Shown: in pieces, positions 11,173 through 20,793 of the stretch
How positions within the stretch are numbered: position 1 is the stretch's first letter
How the letters are laid out: every line of letters starts with the position of its first letter
NCBI GenBank assembly: GCA_014529385.2
Contig: CM043942.1
Location: forward strand, 23,178,491-23,242,490
Source of the DNA: Adiantum capillus-veneris
Lineage: Eukaryota; Streptophyta; Polypodiopsida; Polypodiales; Pteridaceae
DNA length: 64,000 nt
Direction: 5' to 3'
Notes under the pieces: generated by a model
Database searches by the model: none
Told to the model about the DNA's origin: nothing
What the model saw: only the letters and a program-made list of their open reading frames with translations
Position numbers and translations under genes: made by a program

Positions 11173-12088
11173 ATGATTGTTGAGCAGCTCGCAAATCTGC
11201 AACAATCTCTCTTTATGAATGCATGCGAAGGCAAGAACTTGAGGATAAATTACTACACCCTCCACATGTTGAATCTGCATCGGCACCAAAACCAAAAAAT
11301 TAGCAGAAAAGCCTTCACTTTCAAGGATTTTGATAGCACCAAGGATGCTAACACAATTCTAGCAAGGGTTAGTCAGTTAGGTGACTGTTTTCATGATGAA
11401 AATTTCCCTAAACATGAAATGGTAAAATGTGCATCAAATCATCTCACCAGTAGTGTTGCACTATGGTGGAATGCCACCAAACATCATGGTAAAAGACCAT
11501 GTACCTAGTGTGCATTCAAGAAAATATTTTTACCTGAATTTTTACCCACACAGTACAAAGCTAAATCACGATGCCCATGGGATTTAATTTGACAAGGTAG
11601 AAGTGAAGATGTATATGCTTACACTGATCGTTTTTGGAGTTGCCTCTTTCAACTTCAAGCTATTGAACATGTCAACCGCAGGAAATTAAAGCGTAAGTAT
11701 ATATATGGGTAAGCACTACAAATTGGTGCTAAAGTCGACATGTTTGAGCCTGGTTCACTGTCAAAGGCCATCAATTTGGCACTCAATGTGGAGAAAAAGA
11801 AAGGTGGACATCAACTTCAAGTGGACCAGTCTACTAACACTAATTGTAACAAGAGAATTCTCTCCTCTCCTAACTTTGACAGTAACAAACACCATAGTCG
11901 TACCGACGCAGATTTGACAACTCTACCACCTCGTCTCAACCTCATGGAAACAACAACAACCCTATGCAGCAGAAGACCAACTAGAATCCTTCCAACAATC
12001 AACGCTCTAACCAATCTTTCACTGATAATAAAAAGGTGAAATGTTACAAATGCTTTCAGTTTGGTCATTATGCAGATAAGTATCCAAA
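11173..12088 (+). pseudogene. Gag remnant of element A
   Basis: The frame FPKHEMVKCASNHLTSSVALWW resembles the capsid-like domain of plant gypsy gag. It continues through several stops (DVYAYTDRFW..., DMFEPGSLSKAINLALNVE) into a zinc knuckle at 12,042-12,083, CYKCFQFGHYADKY, whose last Cys reads Tyr. Six bases later the LTR of B1 begins, so B1 interrupts A just after its nucleocapsid. Three or more stops and at least one frameshift make it a pseudogene. Confidence 0.75.
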
Positions 12089-12387
12089 TGTTAACCCTCA
12101 CGCACATCCCTGACACCTACGACAGACGCCGTATTATTTATTTGGTAGAGTCAGGGACCGGGCTTGTCGATCCAACAGGAAAAGGGTAAGAGTGATCGCC
12201 GATGAGAGGCGCACTCTAACAGGAACATTCAAGGGTTAGTTGGCTAAGTATGGGCGTCCAAGTGTGAATGGGGCGAGCTCATATAAAAGTCACCTAAACC
12301 TAAAAATCATGGATTCTTTCATTTGTGCAATTGAAGAGTGCTCTTGCTCCATCTCCATCTCCATCTTCTTCTTCTTCATCTCTTTGT

Positions 12388-12436
<49 letters not shown>

Positions 12437-12681
12437 TGTGTATGATCGAGCATTGCGACGACGGCACGACGGCGGTGAAGCGGTTGAGCGCGGCGCAGCA
12501 GTGGCTCTTTCTTCTTCGCGGCGAGGAATCCTCCACGACAGCAAGCATAGAGCGGTGAGTGACACACCATCGCCATCTTTGAGCTTACTAGTTTAAGCTA
12601 GTTGCATGCTTGGAGCCATCTGTGGCTTGCACACAGTGCTAGGCAAGGCCCTTGCTTCGATACGTGCGGTAGAAGCCCACA
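12089..12681 (+). mobile_element. 5' LTR of B1
   Basis: It starts TGTTAACCCTCACGCAC and ends GAAGCCCACA, 593 bp. The same LTR occurs at 27,950 and 39,336. A TATA box (ATATAAAAG) lies at 12,281-12,289, with (TG)n(AG)n at about 12,385-12,436 in the expected transcribed part. Confidence 0.9.
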
Positions 12682-12685
12682 TTTT

Positions 12686-12703
12686 TGGCATCGTTGTCGG
12701 GGA
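12686..12703 (+). other. Primer binding site of B1, tRNA-Asp type
   Basis: TGGCATCGTTGTCGGGGA is close to TGGCGCCGTTGCCGGGGA, the complement of the plant tRNA-Asp 3' end (two mismatches, both C/G to T/A transitions). tRNA-Asp priming is typical of Athila/Tat-lineage gypsy elements. Confidence 0.8.
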
Positions 12704-13406
12704 ATCGCCCTACACTAAGTTCAAGAGGCACTCTCTGCTGCGTTGTGGTGCAATTTCAGATGTAGGAAAGGTAGAGAAGGAAGGTGTGTGTGTTGAGAAG
12801 GACTTTGTTTTGCTGTTGTGTATTGTTTTGTTAATAAGGTATTGAAAGGTATTGTGTTTTTTAAGTTCATAAGGTGTTTTCTCTATGATAAGGTGTTAAA
12901 ATTAAGGTAGTAGATCCATAATGTTAGTTCTGTGTAAAGTACAGTAAGTAGTTCTGTTAGCTAATGAGTTGTTGTAATAGTGTGTTAGTGTGTAACAATA
13001 GCTCTATTAGTTGTAAGTAGGTAGGTTAGGTGTGTCTGTGTGTGCTCGCGCGCGCAGCGCGGCCGCGTCGACCTTATCTCAAAAAAAAAAGTAAAAATTT
13101 TAAAGGTAGGACCAGGTTCGGGAATATTTCCCAGGCGCAAGCCCAAGCGCACACTCAGGCTTAGGCCTCAGTCCCCCTTTAAAATTACGTATTTTAGTCT
13201 CATGCGTAGGTAAAAATCGACCTTTTTGAGGACCAACGGAGCTTCGGATAATCAAACGTTGTGTTGTAAAGCACACCATGACCCCCTGAGTGATACGCTT
13301 GTTTTGAGCTATCACACTCGATCATTAAAAAACATCAAAAAACGAGTGGAAACGGACACCTAAAAAAGTAAGTGGTTAACCTTCAAGGTTATTCGCCGAC
13401 GCTTGT
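12704..13406 (+). other. Leader of B1
   Basis: Non-coding. It has T/G-rich sequence, then a GC-rich patch (13,050-13,072), an A-run and a conserved stretch with TTTTGAGGACCAACGGAGC, all matched in B2 at 28,548-29,282. Confidence 0.6.
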
Positions 13407-15660
13407 ATGGTGCCAAAGGCACATGCATCTGCGCTCTGGTCAATGCTAGAGGCCGAGCAACTAGAGAGAATTTCGCCTACCTTAAGTTCCGGGCCCTTGA
13501 CGGGGACCCACGGTAGTACAAACCAAAACCCAAACATAGCGGCTAGTGACTCTTCCTCTGACTATGACGTCATGGAGGGTTTCCCAATGCCTAATCCCGA
13601 TAGCTCAAGCCAAGACATGCATGCCATGCGTCCACGGTCCGGGCCAAGCATGCTTAGCCGCTTGAAGAAAACCTTTAGTAGAGCCACTTTCTCCGAACCT
13701 GGAGCTAATGATGTAAATGAGGGGGGTGGGGAAGTAAATTCGTCATTCATGACCAACGTAGACGCCATGCTCTTAGAAAGTGTGCACGTGAATACTCCAT
13801 TCACCGCACCCCCCGACTCTTCAGAGCTATTCCCCTCCAAGGTTATATTACCTGATGGTAGAAGCCTTGCCGAAGTACAAGAAGTTGAGTGGTATATCAT
13901 CGCAGCTAGGGAAAAGGAAATCGAGAGCTTACGCAAGGTGGAGCAACGAAGAGAGTTAAAAGCAAAAGCCCTATGTCAAAATCTTTTCTAGGAGAGCAAT
14001 CGAGTGCTCTTGAATTAGCGACCACTAAGGGTCAACCCATAGGGAGCCACATTGCATCTAGTTCAAAGGACACCCCTAGCACCTCAAGCCTAGATGGAGC
14101 ATTCTTAAATGAGAACTGGGAGTACGAACTACAAACGGAAACTCTAACCGACCTATACACAAGTCACACCTATCACGTGGGTTGGTTAGATGTCCTACAA
14201 TCCACAATGTGTGCTACTAGTGTGGAGGATCAACAACAAAGAGTTTGTGAGGTCATCCATAGGGTTATTGAGCTAGAGAGACAGAACAAGGGGATCCATA
14301 TTCCTTCAACGGGTCTCATGAGATTCTTGGATACATGGAAGGCTAAACAACCAACCTTATCGCAAATGGAGACCCCCTCGATGAGTCCGATGGATCCCCC
14401 ATATGTTGTTTTGCCAGGGGTCTCAGTGCAATCTGAGCCCACAAGTGATAGCTTTACTTTTCCAAGCCTAGCTCATCTTTCCCTTGATGACACCACGACT
14501 ACCATGCCTACCCCAATGATGGGCATGCCCAGAAACATGCCATGGACCTCATTTGTTAGTAAAGCACCGCTACGTGGTCGCTCAATGCCTGCAACAGTAC
14601 CTACAAGTGTGTACCAATCGTATACACCTGTAGGTCCTCGTACTCATGTAGTCCCTACCCCTCCCATTGTTTCAACAACCTATGCTCCACAACCACAACA
14701 CCCAAGTTCTTATTTCCATGGGACCATATCGGCTAGCATTAGCATGTCACATCCGACATCTGCTATGCCTAGGGCCACACATATGAACTTTGGGCCGCCA
14801 CTGCACAACACCGTATCAAATGTGGAACCCAAGGGCTTCCTACGCGCCAATCCCAATGCCAATACCTACTCCACGTGTAGTCTCTGGAGCACCTTCACCC
14901 ACGGTGTCTACTCACTTTAGTGACTTGGCAACATTTGCTCAAGCTATTGGTCGATCTATTGCTGAGAATATGCGTAACATGCCTGATAGAGAACCTAGAA
15001 GTAAGGCAGTACAAATAGCCAAGCTCACACAAAAATTTAGTGGAGACGGGAATGTGAGAAAGCATATCGAAGTGTTTGAACAAATATGCGATTCTCTAGG
15101 ATAACACAATGACCTGCATAACAGTAATGCTTTAAGCCTAACCTTAAGTGGGAAGGCTGGAAGAAAAAATGATTTACCCTACTCTTAGGAGATTGTTCTT
15201 GAAAGAATACATACGAGAAGGAGTGCTTTGGGGTGTAGCCTCTCAGCTCCAGAAAACCCAACAAGAGGAAGGAGAGTCGGTGAGAGACTTTATTAGTCGC
15301 TTGAAGCATTTGAATTCTCGTTGTTATCCAAATGAGCGCTTCAATAATAATCAATTGCTTGATAGATTCATTAGGGGATTACGACAAGTAATTTAATGAT
15401 TCAAGTAGAAAAAGTGTCTGTTGAGCCTAAATCTATTAGCTCGCAAGTATGGGGGCATCAACCAATGACCCTAAAGCCTATTGCTAAGGAGCCAAAGATA
15501 TCTGAGATGACTTTAGCAGATCTCACCAAGGCCATTCAAGAGAGTCTTAGAGACAATCGTGCTCCGCAAAACAATCATATGTATCCAAGAAGGGGCAACA
15601 ATGGTGGCCACTATGCTATGGACCGCATAGTACCAATGAATCCCCTAGTTTTAGAGTAAA
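13407..15660 (+). pseudogene. B1 gag, N-terminal and capsid regions
   Basis: Successive frames (13,407-13,991; 13,973-14,920; 14,790-15,104; 15,148-15,396; 15,396-15,659) make one gag broken by frameshifts. The N-terminal part is acidic and Ser-rich (ASDSSSDYDVMEGFPMPNPD) with a charged helix (EVQEVEWYIIAAREKEIESL). A Pro/Thr/Met-rich linker follows, then the capsid-like part (LTQKFSGDGNVRKHIEVFEQ; ESVRDFISRLKHLNSRCYPN), typical of gypsy retrotrans-gag. Unlike B2, this copy keeps the gag centre (about 14,583-15,937). Frameshifts mean no full-length product. Confidence 0.75.
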
Positions 15661-15823
15661 ATTCAATGGGAACTACAATGCATGTGGGAGGTATGGTCAT
15701 CAAGCTAAGGATTGCATAGTATTGAAGCGCGCGATGGCCAATAGACCAACCTTAGCATGGATAGACACACCTCGAGTGCCTGCATTGATGCCGGCCCCAC
15801 CTCTTGAACAAACGTCATAGTAC

Positions 15824-16505
15824 ATGGTCCCTAGGGCCCCAAATGTTGTTCAAACAACACTCTTACCACCTCCAGTGCTAGGACCGCAACCACCACATCC
15901 CAAAATTACTTATGTGAATCAAGTGGGTTGTGAGTCATTTATTGCTTGTTTGGAAGGCTGTGAGGAAGATATAGACCCTAATATTTCCTATGGGATGGAT
16001 GTGCTTGAAGAAAGTCCACAATACTACGTGGAAGACTATTGGGGACAAGTCAAACCTGTCTATCAAATAGCTGCTCTTGCTGCAAGAGGCCAAAATATCA
16101 ATTTCATTGCCAAGAGACCGCCTCTTCAATGCTATGAGTGTGGAGGTCCATATTGTGTGGCCGAGTGTCCTATTAGGCTACAAAAGAAATGCCACACTAA
16201 TGCAAACCAATCAAGCGAGCAAGTCTACAATGCCGATACTCATGTGTAATCGATGTGGCATATATCATTTGATTGCCCAATGTCCGAACAATCCAAATGC
16301 GCCAAAGATCATTCCATTAAACTTGATTGAGGTTACCAAGGAGCCATCACAAAGTACACCTGTGGTACCAGTAAACGTACTCACACAATCGATGCTCCAA
16401 AAACAAAATTATATTCTTGAGGAAAGAGACACGACATCAATTGCCCAATCTCAAAAAAAGAAGAAAACACGAAGGAAGAGATCGCAAAAAGTAGCGAAGT
16501 AAGAC
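15824..16505 (+). pseudogene. B1 nucleocapsid with two zinc knuckles in different frames
   Basis: The first frame (to TAA 16,249) has CYECGGPYCVAEC, a CX2CX3HX4C-like knuckle with His replaced by Tyr. The second, overlapping frame (to 16,502) has CNRCGIYHLIAQC, an intact CX2CX3HX4C knuckle, then a Lys/Arg-rich tail. The frame change between knuckles is also present in B2, so it predates the two copies or is functional. Confidence 0.7.
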
Positions 16506-16995
16506 CCCAGTTCAAAGACCAACAAAGGGACTGGTGATGACCCCGTATATATGAACGACGCTGAAGAGGATTCTAATTTAGGTGAAACCATGGAGACCAA
16601 AACGACCACTAAGATAGAAACCAACAAGGAAGATCTTCATGAGCCACAATGGTTAGGATCCAAGAAGAAAATATGAACTTATCCAAACCCTACACAGGAG
16701 ATCGAGCGAGTCAAGCAATTAAGGAGTTTGGTTGAAGAGACCTAAAGGGATCTAGAACCAGCGCCTAGGTAGATCCAGATTACAGACACAGTGTTCTTTA
16801 TGTAACAACAACCTCACCAAGTCCATAGACCCTTAGCCATACATAGTGTCATCCAAGAAGAAAGTGACTTAAAGTCATGGGAAAGTGGGCGTACTCACTT
16901 CTTGATGGAAATAATGTTTACAGAGGGACTACCTGATCCTATCGAAGAAATGTGAGATCCCATCTTCCCCACGTCAAGGGACTGAAGCCTAAAAG

Positions 16996-17877
16996 GTGCC
17001 GTTCAACATTGCCAAATTGATGGATTTCATGTCTTCAGAAGTTAAAACCACCATCATGTCCAAACTATATAAAGACCCTAAGCTAGTCTCAGCTCTTCGA
17101 GCTTTCCTCAATGGAGAACTGAAGTTTGGGCTACCACAATTTGCACAGATGGATGGAGTTGGGGAGATGCCAATAGAGGAGGAACACTTAGATCCACAAC
17201 CCAACCTAGATGAGAACCTTGTGGTAGAAATACATGTTAACAAGTTGGGACAATACTTTGAGGGAGACGAATCCAATGCAACCATCCCAATCACTACTAA
17301 GGGATTAATTGTGAAGGGAATCCTTGATGGTGGCACTGGGGTTAGCATTGTGACTAAAAATTGTTATGAAACTATGGGAAGACCTCACCTTGCGACCACA
17401 ATCATAGTAGTGAAGATGGCCAATGGGTCTATTGTTAAACCTATTGGGATGCTAGAAGATCTCAAGATCAAGGTCTTTGGACATAAAATAAGGATTACCT
17501 TCATTGTTATGGATTTCTCCAAACACACTAAGGCATCGGAGATGATCTTAGGACGTCCTTTCATGAGGGAAGCAAAAATGGTGCATGAGTGGTCTAAAAA
17601 CCATGTCTACTTGCAGTTCCAAGATTCCGTCATTCGAGTGGATCTTGTGACTGGTCAAGCACATCCTCTAGGAAACGGGTTTATAATTGATCATAGATCT
17701 AACACCACAGTTCACTCGGCCCCATTGCAGTATTGTTACTTGTGTAAAGCGGACATTGATGTTGGGGAAGATTCTCCTTATACGGATGTACTACCTGGGA
17801 TGACTGAGTCGGATAATGTGAATTGGGTCCACCTAGCAACAACCATAGACAATTGGGGAAATAGGGGAACGACCTAG
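16996..17877 (+). CDS. B1 retropepsin-like aspartic protease ORF
   Basis: An open frame of 293 codons. Residues about 110-205 form a retropepsin-like domain: ILDGGTGVSIV has the catalytic Asp in a DGG context (usually DTG/DSG), and MILGRPFMREA is the C-terminal hydrophobic-Gly motif. The enzyme would cleave the element's own polyprotein. It is nearly identical (about 1% by eye) to B2 31,517-32,398, far closer than the flanking regions. Thr of DTG replaced by Gly is also seen in C (ILDGGAGINIM), so it may be a lineage feature rather than decay. Confidence 0.75.
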   Translation: MPFNIAKLMDFMSSEVKTTIMSKLYKDPKLVSALRAFLNGELKFGLPQFAQMDGVGEMPIEEEHLDPQPNLDENLVVEIHVNKLGQYFEGDESNATIPITTKGLIVKGILDGGTGVSIVTKNCYETMGRPHLATTIIVVKMANGSIVKPIGMLEDLKIKVFGHKIRITFIVMDFSKHTKASEMILGRPFMREAKMVHEWSKNHVYLQFQDSVIRVDLVTGQAHPLGNGFIIDHRSNTTVHSAPLQYCYLCKADIDVGEDSPYTDVLPGMTESDNVNWVHLATTIDNWGNRGTT

Positions 17878-17898
17878 GTAACACCTGAGGGGGATGAA

Positions 17899-18617
17899 AT
17901 GCCCATACCCTTAAATATGCTAGAAGCAATGCAAATAGCTTCTGACAGGACTCGTCCTAATATAACAAAGAAAACATACAAGTGGGTTCCTAAAGCTTCT
18001 TTAGGGACCATAGCTAGTGCTAAAAAACAGAAGCCTTATAAGAAACGTCCCACTTGCTCCAAGAAATGTAAGGAAACGTGGCGTTGGATTCCTAAAAGAC
18101 TATTGGAAGCCCAATGCTACTATCAAGGAAATGATCAAATTTGGGTGCCAAAACGTAAATTGTGTTCTTTCTTGTCATATGACCCATGTGAGCTCAATCC
18201 TGAGGCTCCAAAACGAATTGAAGATCGCAGAAAGGAAAAAATCACGGAATGTACACATCCGCGCCAGAGCTAGTATGGGTACCAAAGAAAGAACGATTTG
18301 TTCCACGTAGCTCAGGAACAGGGAAGTCAAATGAAGCTTCTTGCTCTTCATGTAGTTCCTATACGGAAATAGAAGCTTTGACACAACCTCCACCCACCAT
18401 TGTACATATCCATACAAAGAAGGAAGAGTTTGCACCTCCCGTTGTAAGTTCACCACCTACAACAACGTTGCAAATAAAATCATGGGAGAGTACCTTACCA
18501 CCCTTGCAACTAGATGAAATGCATAGGGCGGTCAAAAACTATTGGTTAAAGCCTTCATCCGTAACAACTTGGAACAATTGGTTTCAAAAGGTGACGAGAT
18601 CATTCCAAAAGGTATGA
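17899..18617 (+). CDS. B1 protease-tail to W-[V/I]-P-K module fusion
   Basis: The frame starting MPIPLNMLEAMQIASD matches the end of the protease region in B2. After about 17,946 it jumps, without losing frame, to sequence matching B2 from about 36,640. The module has KWVPK, RWIPK, IWVPK and VWVPK at irregular spacing among basic residues (pairs of Cys, Lys-rich). The first frame ends at 18,273; an overlapping frame (18,249-18,617) carries the C-terminal part (LDEMHRAVKNYWLKPSS), so one frameshift separates them. Function unknown; the repeats suggest a binding module. Confidence 0.6.
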
Positions 18618-20242
18618 TCTACCCAAGGAATGGGGGAGTGTTTGCTGACATCCATCATTCACTTGCTTCCCTCTCAACCTTCCTCCCTGACCTCTCGATC
18701 TCCCAATCTTAGGGAATGTATATATATAAAGCCTTATACTCACAAAAAAAATAATAGTAAAGAGCAAGAGCAATTAGCAAATGAGTGTGCACAATAAAAC
18801 TCAAAACATTGACCTAGACCTACACATTCACATCCGGTATACTGAAACAGAAACCTATGTCATCAAACAACTTTGATCCTCAGCACTTGAGTGATGGAGA
18901 GTAGGTAGGATTAGTACAATAGGAGTGTTTCTGTTTTAGTGTTTAGTGATTAGGAAAGTTCTTTTTTCCCATTGATGTGCCTCCTAGAGGTATTCTTGTG
19001 TTTCATAGTGTGTACATGAACGTGTTGCTATGGTTAGGATTTGGACCTTCATGGAATCTTTCTCTCATTCACTCTTCAAACCAAGCGCAATCATCAACAC
19101 AAACAGGTGTTTCTTGTCCATTAGCATTGTCCCTTATCTTTTTTGCATCTATGTTTGTCTGCTTTAATTGGTAGCATAATATTCAATACATTTGCTTAGT
19201 ACCAAACATTAAACTCAACGCAATTTTTTGTCATAATCACTTGTCTAGGTTTAAAAAGCAAGCAGTCCGACTAAGCTAGTTTGATCAAGCTAGGCGTTAG
19301 AGATCTTCTCTTAATACCATGGGGAATGCCTTCCTAATAATCTATGGTTACTTAGGTTCTTAATCCGATTTAGGCAGCATTGTGTGCAATGTACTAGGGC
19401 TTTCTAGTGGGCTTAGTCCCTATTGATCTTTAGCTTAAGTATTATAAAGGGAGTTTACTAGTGTGATGAGCCCGGGGAGGGTAACAATGTTATATGACCC
19501 CTCAAAGTTACAAAATTAAAATGTTGAAAACGAACAAACAAAAAAATCAAAGTGCCACAATGTAATATATATTAAGCTGGAAGAGAAATCTCGGCTTGAT
19601 TTGGTACTCCACTCACATGTATCGCCTATGGTACTAGAGCCCTAGAGGTTCACAGTGTGGGCGCTTTTCCTTGAAAAGCAAAAAACCCAAGGCATACAAA
19701 ATAAGCATGCACATCAAAATTGTATCATTGTGAAAAGACTTTGGGGGGTCAAAGAAAAGTAAATAAATCAGGCAATGATTTCATGAGAATTCCTTTTATA
19801 ATAGCTTAACTACGAGGTCTTCTAGGTATAGCCTCTAGTCAATCTTCAAACATGAAATACTTGGCTCTCGCGATTAAATAACTGCATTGACCAGAGAAAA
19901 TTGAGAAGCTTACCCATGGTATTAATAGTCGATCTTTAGTGCCTTTTGATCGTTAAATTAGCGACCCCAAACTTGTTTAGTTACCTTTACAACTATTTAT
20001 GCATTTGATTATATTATAATTTAATGTTTATTGATGGCAAATGGTTTAAAATTCTATTACCAATCAATTTGTCTGACTAACACTGCTTATGCTTTTTAAT
20101 TGTATATGAGAATGCAAGTATTGTGCCAATGTTGTTTGATTTTGCAGTGACTGAACATGCTAAGGACATTCATCTCAAATGCTCTTCCACCTCGACGAAT
20201 GAGATTCAACTCAATAGCTTCCGAGGATGGAATCTACATAAG
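18618..20242 (+). other. B1 3' non-coding region
   Basis: AT-rich and without frames. It is collinear with B2 37,980-39,321 (for example GCCTCCTAGAGGTATTCTT and AGCTAGGCGTTAGAG in both) but lacks B2's 37,551-37,973 ORF, which is replaced by unrelated sequence at about 18,780-18,950. It ends where the PPT should begin. Confidence 0.6.
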
Positions 20243-20793
20243 CCTCTTCATAGCATGTTCCCACTAAACCTTATCATTGGCTAGCATAGCCTCTTTGTAA
20301 CAAGAAGGGTCACCACTATCTGTCAGCAAAACAAAATCCACTCCTAGAACAAAACGTTGTGGCAGATGTGAGACTCTTTGAGATCTCGGTGGTTGATCAA
20401 AACTTGTACTAGCCTATGTAGTAAGTGGCTTAGGAGCTGTTTGGACAGGAGGTGATACATTGAAAAACGTCACTTTCTAGAATTCAACCTCTTTCATTGG
20501 CTACCTATGCATCTTAGTCTCATTAAAGACAACATCATTGCTATAGATCACTGATCGACTTTTCGGATCCCATAAACTATAGCCAAATTGACCATCTACA
20601 CCATAGCCAATGAAGATGCATTTCTTGGACTTAGGATCTAGCTTAGCACGCAACTCCTTGGGTATGTGCATATAAGATTTACAACCAAATGTGTAGAGTT
20701 TTTCATAAGACAATTTATGTCCTGACCATAACTCCAAAGGTACACGAAACTGTAATGAAGCATGTGGTGATCTATCGATAAAGTACACCGCTG
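20243..20793 (-). pseudogene. Copia fragment D1 (integrase end to RT start)
   Basis: On the minus strand: YFIDRSPHASLQFRVPLELW, GCKSYMHIPKELRAKLDPKS and KKCIFIGYG, the end of a Ty1/copia integrase. Then comes PSCYKEAMLAND..WEHAMKR, the start of copia RT, with a TAG near 20,278. It is cut at both ends: by element C's extra ORF at 20,793 and by the truncated end of B1 at 20,243. Its first ~125 bp repeat the sequence at 43,064-43,190 (D2) with about 5% difference. Confidence 0.8.

Larger units (their letters stand above)
12089..20242 (+). mobile_element. Element B1: Tat/Athila-type gypsy deletion derivative
   Basis: The layout is 5' LTR, tRNA-Asp primer site, leader, gag, protease, then directly the W-[V/I]-P-K module and 3' non-coding sequence. 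Compared with B2 it lacks about 4.2 kb covering RT, RNase H, integrase and the second protease-like domain. Homology to B2 stops at 20,242, right at the start of the polypurine tract. The PPT and 3' LTR are missing and copia fragment D1 follows. It inserted in A's gag after CCAAA (12,084-12,088). Confidence 0.8.

Noticed and set aside
12290-12565. Overlapping frames on both strands encoding Ser-Leu or Thr-His repeats (also at 28,169, 39,548 and 62,511)
   Set aside because: Simple translation of (GA)n/(CT)n and (TG)n/(CA)n microsatellites inside LTRs.
13050-13072. NotI- and SalI-like sites next to an A-run, resembling a cloning adaptor
   Set aside because: B2's leader has the collinear sequence (GGCCGCGGTGACC then an A-run) at about 28,873, so this is part of the element, not vector.
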